Part shown: positions 44,420 through 56,500 of the stretch, piece after piece
Numbering within the stretch: the stretch's first letter is position 1
Layout: each line of letters opens with the position of its first letter
DNA from: Heliopora coerulea
Taxonomy: Eukaryota; Cnidaria; Anthozoa; Scleralcyonacea; Helioporidae
Reading direction: 5' to 3'
Assembly (NCBI GenBank): GCA_030142905.1
Contig: JASJOG010000327.1
Coordinates: 176,501 to 240,500 of the forward strand
DNA: 64,000 nucleotides
The notes under the pieces: model-generated
What the model saw: the letters and a program-made list of their open reading frames with translations, nothing else
What the model was told of the DNA's origin: nothing
The model's database searches: none
Program-made: the position numbers and the translations under genes

Positions 44420-45265
44420 AAATAACGTGACTCGTTCGCCAGCCCTGATTGGCTTATACCCGTGTTTCGATACTCTTATCCAAACACGGAAAATTTCGCG
44501 CCAGAAGTGTACTGAAGTTTCTTTTGCACGTTCAGTCTTATTATTTTATGAAAAAAACACGTAACGGCTTTTGTGTGTTTGAATATTGTAATTCAAACAC
44601 TTAGTATGTTGCTGGACTTTCAAATAACTTAAAAAATACGCTTGTTTTTTCCTCCTTGTAACTGCGTTGAACTGGCTTCGCTTTGATGTCCAGGGTTCGA
44701 TCTTTATCAGCTTCGGTCTGATTGGTAGTTGATGATTTCGGGAGAATTGCTTATTTCATTATTGTCTTTATTACGTTAACTGCTTTTCATCTGTCGTTAT
44801 TTTATAAAAGAAATACCAAATGGATTCCCGTGTTTGGATACTGTGATCCAAACACTAGGGATGTTGCTCTACTTTCGAAAAGCTAAAAACACCGCCAAAC
44901 GGCTAATGGTTTTTGACGCTTTTCTCAAGTCTCGCAACATCTCGCGTATTTGGATCACGTTGGTATTTCATAAAAGCGACATAGAATGAAGTCATACAAC
45001 GTCGTAACAAAAGGGTATCTTGCTTGTACTACGCTTAATAAACTAAGGACGACACAACGTCAACACTGTGTATAATCCGTCCCCTGGTTATCCAACAGAG
45101 CATCGGAGAAGCAGCGGAAGAACCTAACATTTGAGGATAATTCACTTGTATCGAGATAATTTACAAAGGACACTGCGTGCTTTTACGAGAGATCTTTATT
45201 TTTGCATTTATAAAAGTGAACTCCAACTAATGATGATTAACATTAACGTAAAACCATGAAGACAT
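44420..45265. repeat. Dispersed repeat cluster with CGTGTTTGGATAC-type foldbacks
   Basis: CCCGTGTTTCGATACTCTTA then TCCAAACACGG (44459-44489) and CCCGTGTTTGGATACTGTGA then TCCAAACAC (44828-44856) are short foldbacks. TCAAGTCTCGCAACATCTCG (44924) recurs as TCAAGTCTTGCAACATCCCG (45402). 44985-45265 is the unsplit partner of 6860-8420. Confidence 0.6.
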
Positions 45266-45590
45266 CTGTTTCTTATGTTCTCAAGGGGAGATTTAATCCC
45301 TGAATTCCCTCATCAGCATGCGTACTTTTACGAATTTTCCTTCAAAATTTAACATGCACAAGACAACATCAAAAGAGCACTGTTCTCTCAAGTCGTTTCT
45401 CTCAAGTCTTGCAACATCCCGCGTGTTTGGATCGCTGTATCGAAACATGGGAATCTATTTGGCATTTCTTAAACATTCATCAAGCTATATTTTAAAGCTT
45501 TCTGTTAGTTTGCTTCTCTCTGCGTCGTCTGGTTTTGTTCATCGTGTCGTGTTGTAATGCATCTTTTACATGCATATATGTAGCCCTTCC

Positions 45591-45800
45591 TTAATAAACC
45601 TCAAGATTAGGTTTTACCGGTTTTACAAATTTGTGTCCACTTTCTCGTCTTATTCTAAGGCGGCTTACACAAAGATATTTGGAAATAGTATCGAAAAGGT
45701 CTGAGGAAAAAGAGTTCTTTTGACAAGCTAAAATGTTAAGGTCCGCTGCTAATAGGAAATACGATTCAAATCTTTGATGATCGTTCCTTGTCGTTTTCAA
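45591..45800 (-). pseudogene. Weak LINE C-terminal remnant
   Basis: A frame containing LFDTISKYLCVSRLRIRRES resembles nothing definite; the final VKPVKPNLEVY recalls the LVKPNLELFKKSF end of the LINE at 7015-8222. Likely a short, decayed fragment of that family. Confidence 0.3.
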
Positions 45801-46239
45801 ATGATCTTATGATGTGCGAGGTCAATAACAGTCTGTGTAACTGGTATATACCCATATTCTACGCCTATTCCGTGACACCTATCTTCGTGCATGACAATGT
45901 CGGGGTACTGCTGGTTAGACGAGCACGGTCAAAAAAAAGCGATGTATAAGTTATGTAAAAATAGATTTTAACGTTAGTACTGTACGATCCCTTTGTACAT
46001 AATACTCCTGTATACACACACGTCCATATACGTATTCATATACATTTACTTATGCATAAAAATATAGATATAAATACACATATAAATATACATATAAATA
46101 TACATATCATACTGTACGTAAAAACATACACAGACTGTATCTGTCTGCATATATATGTGAGACACTCGACTACGCCTCGTTTCTGTATATCCCGATACAT
46201 GATGATAACTTATTTTACATTGAATGGCTTAAGACTGGA

Positions 46240-46370
46240 GTTCGAATTAAGGTTTGGCATAGGGTTAGGATTAGGTTTGGCCTCAAAGTTTGGGTTAAAA
46301 TAGAGTAAGGGTTAGAGTTTGAGCTAAGATTAAGGCTAAAACGAAGATTAGGTTTACGAGTCGGGTTCCA
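46240..46370. repeat. Degenerate TTAGGG/TTAGGTTTG-like tract
   Basis: GGGTTAGGATTAGG, GGGTTAAAATAGAGTAAGGG and GATTAGGTTTACGAG: irregular hexamer-like repeats resembling decayed interstitial telomere-type sequence. Shorter and noisier than 32437-32603. Confidence 0.55.
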
Positions 46371-47028
46371 GTTTGACAAGATACAATAATCTGCTTTACA
46401 CCATTTGCTGTTCATTACCTGAAAATATACTATCATTAACGCCAACCTCAAGTTCAATAACGCGAGAACACATTCGTTTTATTGAATCGACATTCATTTA
46501 CGCTTTTGTTACGTTCATTTAAAATTTGCGCATACAAAGTGACATTCATTAGCATAGATACGCAACCGTTTGCATGAAAGGGAACTCAGTAACTCCAACA
46601 GACGATCATCAATACCATTCTACTAAACATTAGGGACAATAAGCTTTCAATTACGCGAGACAGTTGTCCAGTCTGTTGCAGGATCGATTTAAGGCTACAT
46701 GGAATCCTAACATGTGTTTCAAACCGTTGTTGAGATTTAGTTCTGAGCACACATCTCAGAAGAAAACTGTTTTGTGATCAACGTTTTCATGCAGTACAGT
46801 AACTTACTTACTGCATAACTGTTACAAGTATTAACTTATGATCAAGATAAGTAATGTCCTTTTTACTGTCACGGTGTCACAGTATCGATTATAAGTTAGT
46901 CGGTATCCATTAGTTTTTAAAGTAAATACGGGGTTAACTCATTGGGGTATCGGCTAAATGTTAAAATGTCTGATGCTAAGCCGCACTCCTAAAAAGAGAA
47001 AAAAAATGAAAATAAAAAAAGCACTTAC

Positions 47029-47157
47029 CTTCGTCAACATTTTCTTCTATTATATTGTGATCTCTGATGGAAGGTGATTTCCTTCTAGGAGAACTTTCAA
47101 ACTTCTTTTCATCGACAGGAAACAAATCCCAAGATTCACCACTGCTGTTACTCGCCG
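47029..47157 (-). CDS. Juxtamembrane exon of middle RTK locus
   Basis: Donor GACGAAG|GTAAGT (phase 1), which joins in frame to the P-loop exon when its AG|AA acceptor is used. Encodes SNSSGESWDLFPVDEKKFES, SPRRKSPSIRDHN and IIEENVDEG, a hydrophilic, charged segment of the kind between the membrane helix and kinase domain. The acceptor (ATTATCAAAG) has a weak pyrimidine tract. The transmembrane helix itself was not identified. Confidence 0.55.
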
Positions 47158-48487
47158 CTTTGATAATTATATAAACAAAAATAAGATCAAAATTCGCATA
47201 ACCCAAAAATGTCTTTTCATTCCGCAGGTTTTACACATTTATGACAACAAATATGTTCGTCAACTTTTTATATTTCATTCTCCCAAAACTATATCCATTT
47301 TTAAATCTCCAAGTCCAGGGACGACGCAGTTTTTGGTATGCAATAAAGCTCGGGAATGCACAGTCAGTGATTGTTTATAAGAAACAAAGATGCGTGCGTG
47401 GTGGTCATTTTTTGAAAACAGTTACATGTACGCAATTATTTTGGGACGTCTGCGGACGAGCAGACCCTAGCCCCTTAAGTACCTCGGTCTTGGATCAGAT
47501 GAAGAGGTTTTTTCATGATTTCGAAATTCCATAAAATGACAAGGTTGAAGACAAATATAAAACAACCTAAACGAAGTACTTGAAATTTATGGTCTTTTTT
47601 ATGGCAAATGAAATATTTGAATTTTGTGCTGTAAAAATTTTCATGGAAATCAGAGTTGGTTTAATTTTGCGAAAACCCACTTTAGGAAATTTTCAGAACA
47701 AACAATCCTTCGTTTAAAGTACAGTAGTTCTCTGAAAAAAAATTCGATTACTATTTCGTAAGAAAATCTAAAACATATCATGTCGACTGGAAATCATTTC
47801 AAATTTCACCTCGAAATTAATTTAAATAAATGTTGTATTTTGTGTATAAAGATGGAAGGAATGTGCCCACGGCTCCTTTGATTTCACAGCCACAATATGA
47901 TTCGATGTGCTTAGTTGTAATTTGTTGTAGTTCAGTGTATAAGGTCAAACCCTGCCTTTTCATCAATCTTGGTAAGTTATGCCATCTTAACCCCAGCGTC
48001 TAAACTTCATATTTTTTCCCAAACAATATAACTTTATTTCAAACAATTGGTAGATGAAACTTCGCAAGATTACCTATTAAGATTACATCTTTACAGCCTG
48101 ATTCTCATTTATCGCAAGAATCGAGAAAGTCAGCGACTCGTACGATCCCGGATCCCCGATTTCAGCGACTTTTAGGATATCCTGAGCTGCAATGTTCCCA
48201 TTTGACTTAAGAATCGTAAAAACCGGGATGTACAGTGTATGAGAAGTAGCCAGAAAAACATGAAAAGGTCGATAAGTTGGCCGCTTTCAATAAAAAGGTA
48301 TTTTTACAGGGAAAGCTCCTGTAGTTAAAGGTTTGAATGAAGATCTCAAACAAGAAGCGACTGGCATGTGAAGAAAGAGGAAAAGAACATTCTGAGTGCA
48401 GTCACACTGGCAAAAACGAAAGGGATTCGGTCAATTCTACTCGGATGTCTTTATTGGCATCTTTCCCAGGTTTCTGAAGTAATTTAC

Positions 48488-48556
48488 CTTCTGTAAAGTC
48501 ACCATTTTTGATTAGATTGTGCGTAGAAATATGCCCGATTGACGCAAATGATGTTC
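48488..48556 (-). CDS. Possible ectodomain exon of middle RTK locus
   Basis: The frame SIGHISTHNLIKNGDFTEG ends at donor GAAG|GTAAAT in phase 1, like the EGF exons. NLIxNGDF is common at the start of small beta-sandwich ectodomain modules. The upstream border is unclear. Tentative. Confidence 0.3.
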
Positions 48557-48702
48557 TCGTATACCATATTTCCGAAAAAATAAGAAAGATTCTGATTCTT
48601 ACGATTCTTACGATATGTGTCGGGGACAGTCTGGAATACCACATTTTCATGTTCTCATATATTGGACGACTTGAAAGCCAATGTTACAACCTCTAGTTAC
48701 AC

Positions 48703-48822
48703 CTTCACAATAGATTCCATTTCCAGTAAATCCTTCCCTACAGTTGTAGTCAAACGATCCTTCAAATTCAATGCAATAAGCGTATTTGTGACAAGGAGAA
48801 ACCAATGAACACTCCTTTAAAT
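48703..48822 (-). CDS. EGF-like exon (calcium-binding type) of middle RTK locus
   Basis: 120 bp, phase 1-1, acceptor TTGTTCTAG, donor GAAG|GTGTAA. Encodes DLKECSLVSPCHKYAYC (the first codon completed by the previous exon) and YNCREGFTGNGIYCEG: six cysteines in EGF spacing, with the D-x-x-E-C start typical of calcium-binding EGF modules. The aromatic FDYNC region is normal. EGF modules act in extracellular ligand binding or spacing. Confidence 0.8.
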
Positions 48823-49031
48823 CTAGAACAATGCAAAAACAACCTTTGGTATAGCTAAGATGTTATATACCGGTAATTGTTCGCTTGAGTCATATCTAGT
48901 GGACCACTCATTGTGAAGTCCTGTTTCCCCCTGATGGAGATTGGCCGACTTCAACGCTAATGTTACAATCTCTTCTGAAGATCGACAAGCCTTACTTCTC
49001 TGCAGTACAGACTTAAAATTACTAAACACAC

Positions 49032-49151
49032 CTTCACAATAGGTTTCATTTCCAGTAAATCCTTCCCTACAGTTGCACTCAAATGACCTTCTAATTCAAT
49101 GCAGTTAGCGTATTCGTGACAAGGAGAACCCAACGAACACTTCTTTTGAAT
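49032..49151 (-). pseudogene. Duplicate EGF-like exon with compensating indels
   Basis: Also 120 bp and a clear copy of 48703-48822. One extra base near the start (CAAAAGAAG) and one missing base in GAAGGTCATTTGAG leave the middle in the wrong frame. Spliced in phase 1 it meets a TAA after about 15 codons. The cysteines (CSLGSPCHEYANC; CNCREGFTGN) are visible only by changing frame. Confidence 0.75.
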
Positions 49152-49439
49152 CTAAAACAGTGTAAAACCAACCTTTGGTATAGCTAAGATGTTATATAAT
49201 CGATCACTTGAGTCATGTCTAGTGGACCTCTCAATGTGAAGTCCTGTTTCGCCCTGAGGGACATATCTGTAATGAAGGACAGGGTCACGCGAAACCAAAA
49301 AACATAACGATGTAATGAGCATAAGGACATGGGAATAGCGTCGACATAAGGAATAAAACTAACCTATTCTTTAATATGTCTTTGTGTTCATATTGTTACG
49401 TTCACTTGTCATGTCGCTAGTATGGACTACATTAGACTG

Positions 49440-49500
49440 CAGTGGTGGAACGAAGTAAATTGCCACTCGGGGCGGAAGTGTAAAATACCGCCTATCCAAA
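49440..49500 (+). mobile_element. hAT-type left end related to 23837-24244
   Basis: CAGTGGTGGAACGAAGTAAA, TTGCCACTCGGGGCGGAAGT, AAAATACCGCC matches the left end at 23837. The right terminus was not found. GCAGGGGCGGATCTAGGATA at 49978 could be a different hAT-like end. Confidence 0.5.
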
Positions 49501-49682
49501 AAACACATCATATGATGGCTCCATTTATAAACAAAATAGAACGGATTTTTGTCTTCGTCGTTGCAGCTACGGTTGAAAACGGCAAAAACGTTGCCATTTT
49601 CAACTTTCAAGTCCCAACGTCGTTTTGCGTTAACAAAATAAGAAGCATGAAAAGCAGCATTTAGTTCACTAAAAAGCAACAA

Positions 49683-51660
49683 AGCAATAAAACATAAAAT
49701 GGATGAAAACGAGCAATATTCTCATCGCGAATTTTACTATCCTAACGAGGAAACAAAAGAAAATGCAAAATTTTCGTAGGGTGAGGAACCAGAAGCAAAG
49801 CAAGGCAGTCAAGAAGAGATAGAAGGCATTTCTAATTGGTCAGAACGCTGAAACTACTCTCTAATAAACGACATTAGACTTAAATGTCACGTCGACGTGT
49901 TGTGATAGAATGAAGTGATGAAGAAGACTAGAAGCCGTTCATACTTCAAGTCGTTCAACTATTTTCGTATAAGGCATGCAGGGGCGGATCTAGGATATTT
50001 TTTGGTTTCAGTCAAAAATTCAACAAAATCTTAGGAAGTGGGGTTCAGATAACAGACTAGCTCTCTACTTTATTTTGTCATTATTGTTTACAATGTTTGA
50101 GAGGGAGCCTTAAACAGTAAATACTGTGGGTGCCATCGTTATGGTTCATAAGTATGCAAATCAAATGCACAAGTGTTTTACTCCAGTGTGTATCAGTTCC
50201 ATGCAAAACCCTCTAGCAAAATAAAAACCAGTGTTGGTCCAATTACCTACTTTAAATAATAAAACAGTAAACAACTGTAAAAGTAAACCAGAAGTATATT
50301 AATCTTAAATGCTTATGCAGTATAAACATATTTTCTTCTATAAAAAATTGGCGATCAAAGACAAGGAAGCTCATTTTATTTACAAATATAAAAACCGACG
50401 ACTTTCGACGTTGGCTCAACGTCATTATCAAGTGACATTAATCTAAGCTAACACGATATCTCAGTAAAAAGCTCTTAAAAGAATCGTATTTCATATACAC
50501 CACGCAGAACATCTTGCAGGGCAAGGCTTTCAAAAACTAAAAATATGGAACTAAATAGAAGCTCTAAAGTTTAACGTTAAACATAAGAGACCTTACCTGG
50601 GGAATAGTCGTCTGAAGAGTTCATTAGTCATTAACAAAAGGCTGATCATGCCTGGTAAGCACAAAGGATGTTTACTAACGAGTGATATGAGTAATGTTCG
50701 CACGAGGACGATTATCATATGAAGTTTGGCAAACTCAGTAATACAATCGATAAATTAAAAACGGAATTTTTCAAATTATCTTTCAGCCACACATGGCTTT
50801 TCTCTCCACACAATCGATTGAACTAATATCTCAAACCCGAAATATCTATTCAAGAACCTCGATGCACTGCCGATTCCGGTTGAATGCTCCTCTTCAGACG
50901 CCACGCCAAAGGTAGCTAAACCTACGCATTAAATCACAGTAGTTGTTTCGTTGTAGAAGACCCCAGTTAGTTCCAAAGGCATACGTTGCGCGTTCGAAAA
51001 TATTAGAACTGGTTGTCTTGAGCACCTTGATGAATGATAAACCTTTGACCAGTCAACTCAGGCTGACCGACAAGCTACACCGACCAACTATATGTTCCGA
51101 AAATCGATGTATTAGCCAATCAGATACCTCATTTCCGAGGCAAATCGGTCAAACCGGCCAAATTGATCAGGCAACCCATTGCACCAATCACAAAGCGAAA
51201 ACAGAAAACTTCAACCAAGAAGACTGCCTGAATAAGAGGTAAAACGGTCAAAAAACAACAAAGGAGGCCACTTTAGCCTGCAAGTGCGAACCCGCTAATC
51301 CGGCGAAACCTCATGCCCAGGTTCTTATCTCTGCTGCCACTGATCGTGATGACTTTCCGATTGAAGTAAATAATGTGCAGTTTCGCTTAATCATACCTTA
51401 TTTGAAATGTTCTTCTGCTTGTAATATCCACAAAGGTTTTATTTGGAAATATTTATGTTAAAGCGTTTTTAACAAATATTTAAAATCGCTAGGTTTGAGC
51501 ATGGAATTTTTTGCCCCAACGCTAGAAGACTACACTGAGCTTCAGTTCGTCTTCTCTTCTCTTCTCTAAAGGTGATCCTTGAAAATCCTTTGGGTCAACT
51601 TTTTCAGTTGATCAGTGACCAAGAAGTAAAGTTCGTGCCCAGTCGAAATTAGTTTTGTTT
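49683..51660. other. No gene recognised; one isolated hairpin motif
   Basis: Non-coding. Minus strand 50431-50402 carries TTGATAA, extra T, stem GACGTT, loop GAGCC, stem AACGTC, GAAAG: the PLE-type hairpin with a perfect 6-bp stem. Confidence 0.5.
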
Positions 51661-51669
51661 AGAAGAGCG

Positions 51670-51845
51670 CATTAATTATTATTTTATATTAGATATTACA
51701 TATAATGTATATATATATATAACATAATTAATATATATAATATTATTATATATTTATATATTATTAAATATTGTATATTATTATATATAATATATTATAA
51801 TATATTATTACATTAGATATTATAATACATTATTATATATCAGAA
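51670..51845. repeat. AT-only low-complexity tract
   Basis: Almost entirely TATA/TTAT permutations with many short palindromes. Confidence 0.9.
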
Positions 51846-51859
51846 TTAGGTATTGCAAG

Positions 51860-53220
51860 TAAATTAGTAATGAACATTCATAGAAGACATCAGTGGAAAC
51901 GTTAGAATAAATATATAAGTAATATAACTCTACCTTACATAAATTAAGATACTTACCGAAACGAAATGACTGCTACATACTCTTGCAAAAGGTAATTTCT
52001 TTGTTGTCAAGTCCGCTCTTTCTATACGACAAAGGCATAACGGGTGGCAGTCTTTTCGTAAATTCTGCATGGTTTGGCTAACATTTACCTTCACAACCAG
52101 CAGACGATAAATACTGAAATCACTTTATCAATTTAAACAATTCGAGCACCCTTACACAGCATAAAAATTACCCATTATGTAAAATTGAACAAATTTACCA
52201 AGCATTCTCGATACACTGTTCTTTAACCAGATATTTGCTTGTCCTAAAGATACCTATGTCGTTACGCATGAGATGTCATATGCAAAGGGTCTATAAACAC
52301 GATTCTACAGTTTTCTCTAAACGTATACGAGCACGCGTGGATGCTCAGCATAGGTCCAAGCAACAAGAAATAACAACAAGAAATAGCAACAAGAAATTTC
52401 GAGTAAACAGAACTATCCGTGACCCATTTCAACTAGTGTTCTTTATTAACATTGACTGGTATTCGTTGTTATTCTTATTCAGAGATCATAAAGAAGTTCC
52501 CGTTTAAAGCTTATAGCCTATTGTTTATATATTATAATCTATTATATAATTTTAGTTTCAAGCTTAGTCTTTTATCTATTCTTAAAGAAACTTCAAGAAT
52601 CTATTAAGACATCAAAGATGTTTGCTGCCTTTCAAATCCAGATGGCCTCACTATCACCGTCGATGCTTCGCTTTCTTAAAATCCTTATTACGTTATGGAG
52701 GGCTATCGGAATGGCAAGTGCTACCATGGAGAATTTGGCCTTTAGGGTTGGAACTACTTGAACCACTACGTATTTTAGGCTTCTTGAGAGCTGTTTTCGA
52801 TGCTTTCTAACGTATTTTGCTGAACATTTCTTGAAACATGGGTTTAGTCCTGGAAATTTGGTGGGTACAGGTCCTCAAATTATCCATAGTAGCCATGTTG
52901 CTGGAATGTCGTGTTCATGTTTCTGGGAAGTTACCAAATGATATGAAGAGCAGGTCATCTCTTAATACCTTTTTTTTCGACTCGATATAGTACTTGTTAA
53001 CTAATGCTCTACCCACTGAATGACAAGCTCAGTAAACCAAATAACCCTTACAAAAATTTATCTTTCAATTTCACATATCAAAATATTTCTCATGCAAATT
53101 TTTTCAATTCCATATGCGAAATAAAAATTTCCTTTGTGAAATTAAGTTTCATTTGTGAATATTCTATTTCATGTATGAAATACATGTTTGACATGTTTGA
53201 GGAAGTTGATCGTCCAGGTT
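51860..53220. other. No gene recognised
   Basis: No exon, RNA or repeat family identified by eye. Confidence 0.4.
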
Positions 53221-53257
53221 AGTGTAGTCTTGAGAAAGACTGTTAGTTGAAATGACT

Positions 53258-53292
53258 GACGTTTCGACAGCCTTAGCGGCGGTCATCTTCAG
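53258..53292 (-). other. Hammerhead-core-like hairpin at the 3' end of PLE C
   Basis: CTGAAGA, extra T, stem GAC with CGCC..., loop, GTC, then GAAACGTC. Stem II pairs GAC/GTC with an inner CGCC/GGC(T) partial helix. Same layout as the PLE A hairpins. Confidence 0.5.
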
Positions 53293-53672
53293 AGTCAAAA
53301 GGGGAGTAAATGTCAGGTTCGCCTGTATTTGTATCTGGCTCGTGCGAGATAAGTGGGCGGTCGTATTAGTCATGGAGGTGTGATATTTGGCGAGAAGCAA
53401 TGGGTGTGGTTGTGTTATCAGTTTGTCGAAGTGTAAGTCTATTGGCTACTCGCACGTTTGACTTTGTGAATAAGTCGTTTGTAAGGTCCCGGCAATTGTT
53501 GTGATCGGTTTAATAAATTTTGTTCTAAGTTCGTATACCAGCTTTCTAGTGTGAGTCGCTGTTTGTAGTTTGTGCTGTACGTAATGCATTTTGCCGAATC
53601 CCAGTCAATGTTGTGTTTGGTTTGTCGGTGGTGTTCGCAATGTGGCCGGTTTTGTCTCCCTTTTTTTGCCTT

Positions 53673-53876
53673 TCATTTGTATTCTGTAAGTTGTACATTT
53701 AAGTTTCTGCTAGTCTCACCTATATAAATGGCTTGGCAGTCGGAGCAATAAATTTTGTAAACTCCACCTTGTCTTTCGTGTGGTTGTTCTCGGTCCTTAA
53801 CGTAAGTCAGTACATGTCGTAAAGTTGTGATCGGTTTGTGCACTACTCGTATGTTGTATGGTCGTAAGATACGCAA
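53673..53876 (-). pseudogene. PLE C GIY-YIG endonuclease, interrupted
   Basis: GGVYKIYCSDCQAIYIGETS holds the two strands of the GIY-YIG fold (VYKI, IYIG). The frame stops after NVQLTEYK, and the expected continuation (GRQNRPHCEHHRQTKHNIDW) is read in another frame from about 53655 to 53580, past a seven-T run. Nuclease inactive as it stands. Confidence 0.75.
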
Positions 53877-53896
53877 GATAATCTCAGACGTACATT

Positions 53897-54361
53897 TTAT
53901 GTAGGGTATCGTTGCTGCAGTTGTTGTCGGACTGTTGTTTTCGTCGCGTTCATTGTCTTTGTAAGTGTTAAGTTGATGAAGTCAGAGTTATAGTTGTTTT
54001 GGGGGAAAACGCGTTGTAAGTAGTCATTTTCTTGGCGTAGAGCGTCGGGTGAGTCACAAATGAGTTGTGCGCGTCTCGTCAATGTTCTGATGGTGGTAGC
54101 TTTGTGTGAGGTTGGATTGTATGATGATTGGCCCAGTAACCTGTCAGTATGCGTTGGTTTCCTGAAGACAGTGGTCGGTAGTTTGTTATTGCCACGACTT
54201 ACCAAACAGTCTAGGAACGGAATAGCTCCGTCTTCTTCAACCTGTTTGGTAAATTGTATGTGACTGTTCTGTTCGTTAATGTGGTCGTGAAACTCGTCAA
54301 TCTCGTCTTCGTGTAGTGTAGTAACAAAACCAAAAAGGTAACGTGTGTTTGTAATTTGCAA
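53897..54361 (-). pseudogene. PLE C RT, part after the catalytic box
   Basis: Contains TTLHEDEIDEFHDHINEQNS, AIPFLDCLVSRGNNKLPTTV and FRKPTHTDRLLGQSSYNPTS, the region following Y-x-D-D in PLE reverse transcriptases. The frame joins the preceding one at a deletion junction near 54320. Confidence 0.8.
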
Positions 54362-54623
54362 GAGCTCGTTCCTCTATGGATTGCATTACAATTTCAGCAA
54401 CCACAACAGAAACGGGTGAGCCCATTGCCGTGCCATGGAACTGTTTGTAGTGTTTATCGTTGTATTGAAAGTAAGTTGATGCGAGGCAAAGTTCTAGTAG
54501 TACCACGATGTCTCTTGTAGGTAAAGGAAGTGCGTCAGTAAATTCGTTGATGGCAGTTTTGGTGCATTCTAGAGCCAGTTGAAGCGGAATACTGGTAAAC
54601 AGTGATTTCACGTCAAAAGACAC
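54297..54623 (-). pseudogene. PLE C RT palm, Y-x-D-D region deleted
   Basis: VSFDVKSLFTSIPLQLALEC (motif A with catalytic Asp) and FHGTAMGSPVSVVVAEIVMQ (motif B) are intact. Then PFWFCY runs straight into TTLHEDEID in the next frame: the segment that should hold V-D-D is absent. The RT therefore lacks two of its three catalytic Asp residues. Confidence 0.8.
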
Positions 54624-54689
54624 TAGCTTGTGGTTGTGTGGTATTTGTACTGTTTTGAGATTGTTGATGAAGGTTTCAGTCGATCGTAG

Positions 54690-55637
54690 TCAATGTTGTG
54701 ACTTGTTGGTTAGTGGTTGCAGTATGGTTGTTAAGTATTTGGAAAGTTTGTAAGTAGGTGACCCACAGAATGAAACTAAAAGTCGCACGGCTATTTGTGG
54801 CTTGTGAAGTTTCGGTAGTCCGTACAGCTTTGGTGATCGCGGTACCGAACACCTGAGTCGATAGTAAGTTTGTTGAGTGATCTTGTTACTTTTTCTCATT
54901 GAGAAAATTTTGTTGTTAAGTTTTCGTTGAAGTGATGGTGCAGGGTCTCGTTTAAGTAGTTCGTAGGTTTGTTTGTCGTTAACTAGTTCGTCCATTTTGT
55001 TATAGTAATCGCTCTTGTCCATAACAACAGTAACGTGTCCTTTGTCAGCTGGTAGTATGACAATGTTTTCGTCGTGTTTTAGTCGTTTGAGTGCTTGTTT
55101 TTCGACTGTCGTCAAGTTAGTATCACGTATAGAGGCCGATTGTACGGTGGAGGCGACCCTACTCCTGATCTCGTCTTTTGTTGTCTCTGCCAAATCTCTT
55201 TGAGAAGCTAAGACAGCCTCGACACTCGATACAATCGCCTCAGTCGGTATATGTTTGGGTGTTATAGAGTGTTTTAGTCCGTAGGATAGTAATCGAGTTT
55301 CACTTTCGTCTAAAGGGCGCGAGGAAATATTCTTGACATTGTTATCGTCATGCTTTTGTCGTTTACGTGTTCTATTGCGTTGTAATCGTTCAAGTTTCTG
55401 TTGGTATTTCGCTCGATATTCTGTTTCGTTTTTGAGAGCTCGTTTGTCAGCAATGATTTGTATAGTAGAAAGTAAGTCGGTACTCACGTTTGTTGGTACT
55501 AGTTGTCTCAGCTTGTCCAGTCTTCGTTGCTGTTGGTTTTTGTAGTAGTTGAGTCGTCTGTGGCAGTCGTTAATCCGCGCTCGGATCAGTCGTCTGCTGG
55601 TGGAGTTGACGATCTGAATAGCCTCTTGTGTGTTCAA
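54690..55637 (-). pseudogene. PLE C N-terminal coding region
   Basis: 315 open codons. A basic, coiled N-terminal half (QQQRRLDKLRQLV, RNRTRKRQKHDDNN), then NIVILPADKGHVTVVMDKSD, PKLYGLPKLHKPQIAVRLLV and SPTYKLSKYLTTILQPL, which are the conserved finger blocks of PLE RTs (L-P-K-x-H-K). The last residues shift out of frame near 54690. Alone it might be mistaken for a host gene. Confidence 0.8.
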
Positions 55638-55860
55638 CAGGGACTAAATTCTAAGTCCTGCGGGAACGAGACCAAAATCCTTGCAGCGGTGGTTGAACCA
55701 GAGTTGTTGGCGAGTACGTCTGACCTTGCTTGCGAAACGGATGTAGTCGTTGGCAAACTGTTCGCTCTGTCGTCCAAATGATCGTAATAAAGTAAATGGT
55801 TTGAACCTGGGAGAATAGTGGGAAATTTTGACCACGGTTTATTTCACATTTGAATGATCA

Positions 55861-56500
55861 ACTTCATATGTGAAAACATTCCCTTTTTACACAGTACGTT
55901 TTAGTGAATATCCCGTTTTCCAAGAATACACAGTCACTCAAAGTTTGTTTTTGAGCGTTTATTTCGTTATTGTTACTCTGTTACAGTCACAGGTTGTCTC
56001 CCACTCACTAGATCCCCGTAGCAACTACACAATGCTCGCGACACTTGTAATTGTACAAAGAGTTCAGTTAAATTTGCTTGGGTCACAGTTACACTTTCCA
56101 CCTAAATCATTCATCATTCCTAATTACCACGAAGCATATTTTTAATGAAACCACAGCCTCCGACAATGTGATTTGAAAATTTCGTAAGTGAAAACATTCC
56201 AACCCCACATGATTTTCACATGTAAAATAACGTGATATTTTAATAAGGGAGACGATGTTTCTAGAATACATAAACTTCGAACATCTTTATTTATTATAAG
56301 ATTTTAACAAAACTTACACACTTTATTTGTATTTCAGCCCACTCGCCTAAAACTATAGTTCTACTGAGGTAAATACGAGAAATTGATTTCTAGTGTATTT
56401 CTTCGAACCACTTCTAAATTCGATATTGGTGTTTACACCCATGTGCTTTATGGTTAATCCAGGAAAATCATGTCGGTGAAAAGTTAATGGCCAAGATATA
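55861..56500. other. No gene recognised
   Basis: Non-coding sequence between PLE C and the tRNA-like palindrome. Confidence 0.4.

Larger units (their letters stand above)
48640..49270. repeat. Tandem duplication (~329-bp unit) covering the EGF-like exon
   Basis: 48661-48935 and about 48985-49265 align with an offset of 329 bp. CTTCACAATAG (48703/49032), CCTTTGGTATAGCTAAGATG (48843/49172) and GTGAAGTCCTGTTTC (48913/49236) occur in both. The duplication created a second EGF exon. Confidence 0.85.
53224..55860 (-). mobile_element. Penelope-like element C, RT box deleted
   Basis: Minus-strand order: N-terminal coding region (55637-54690), RT fingers/palm (54623-54297), continuation (54361-53897), GIY-YIG (53876-53673), then the hairpin at 53292-53258. 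Nearly full length (about 2.6 kb) but with at least four lesions. It belongs to a different lineage from A and from B/D, judging by the nuclease (YIGETSRNL against YIGETRRST and YIGMTSKTF). Confidence 0.85.

Noticed and set aside
54690..55637. 315-codon frame as a novel host protein
   Set aside because: Its conserved L-P-K-L-H-K and ILPADKG blocks identify it as the N-terminal part of a Penelope-like RT.
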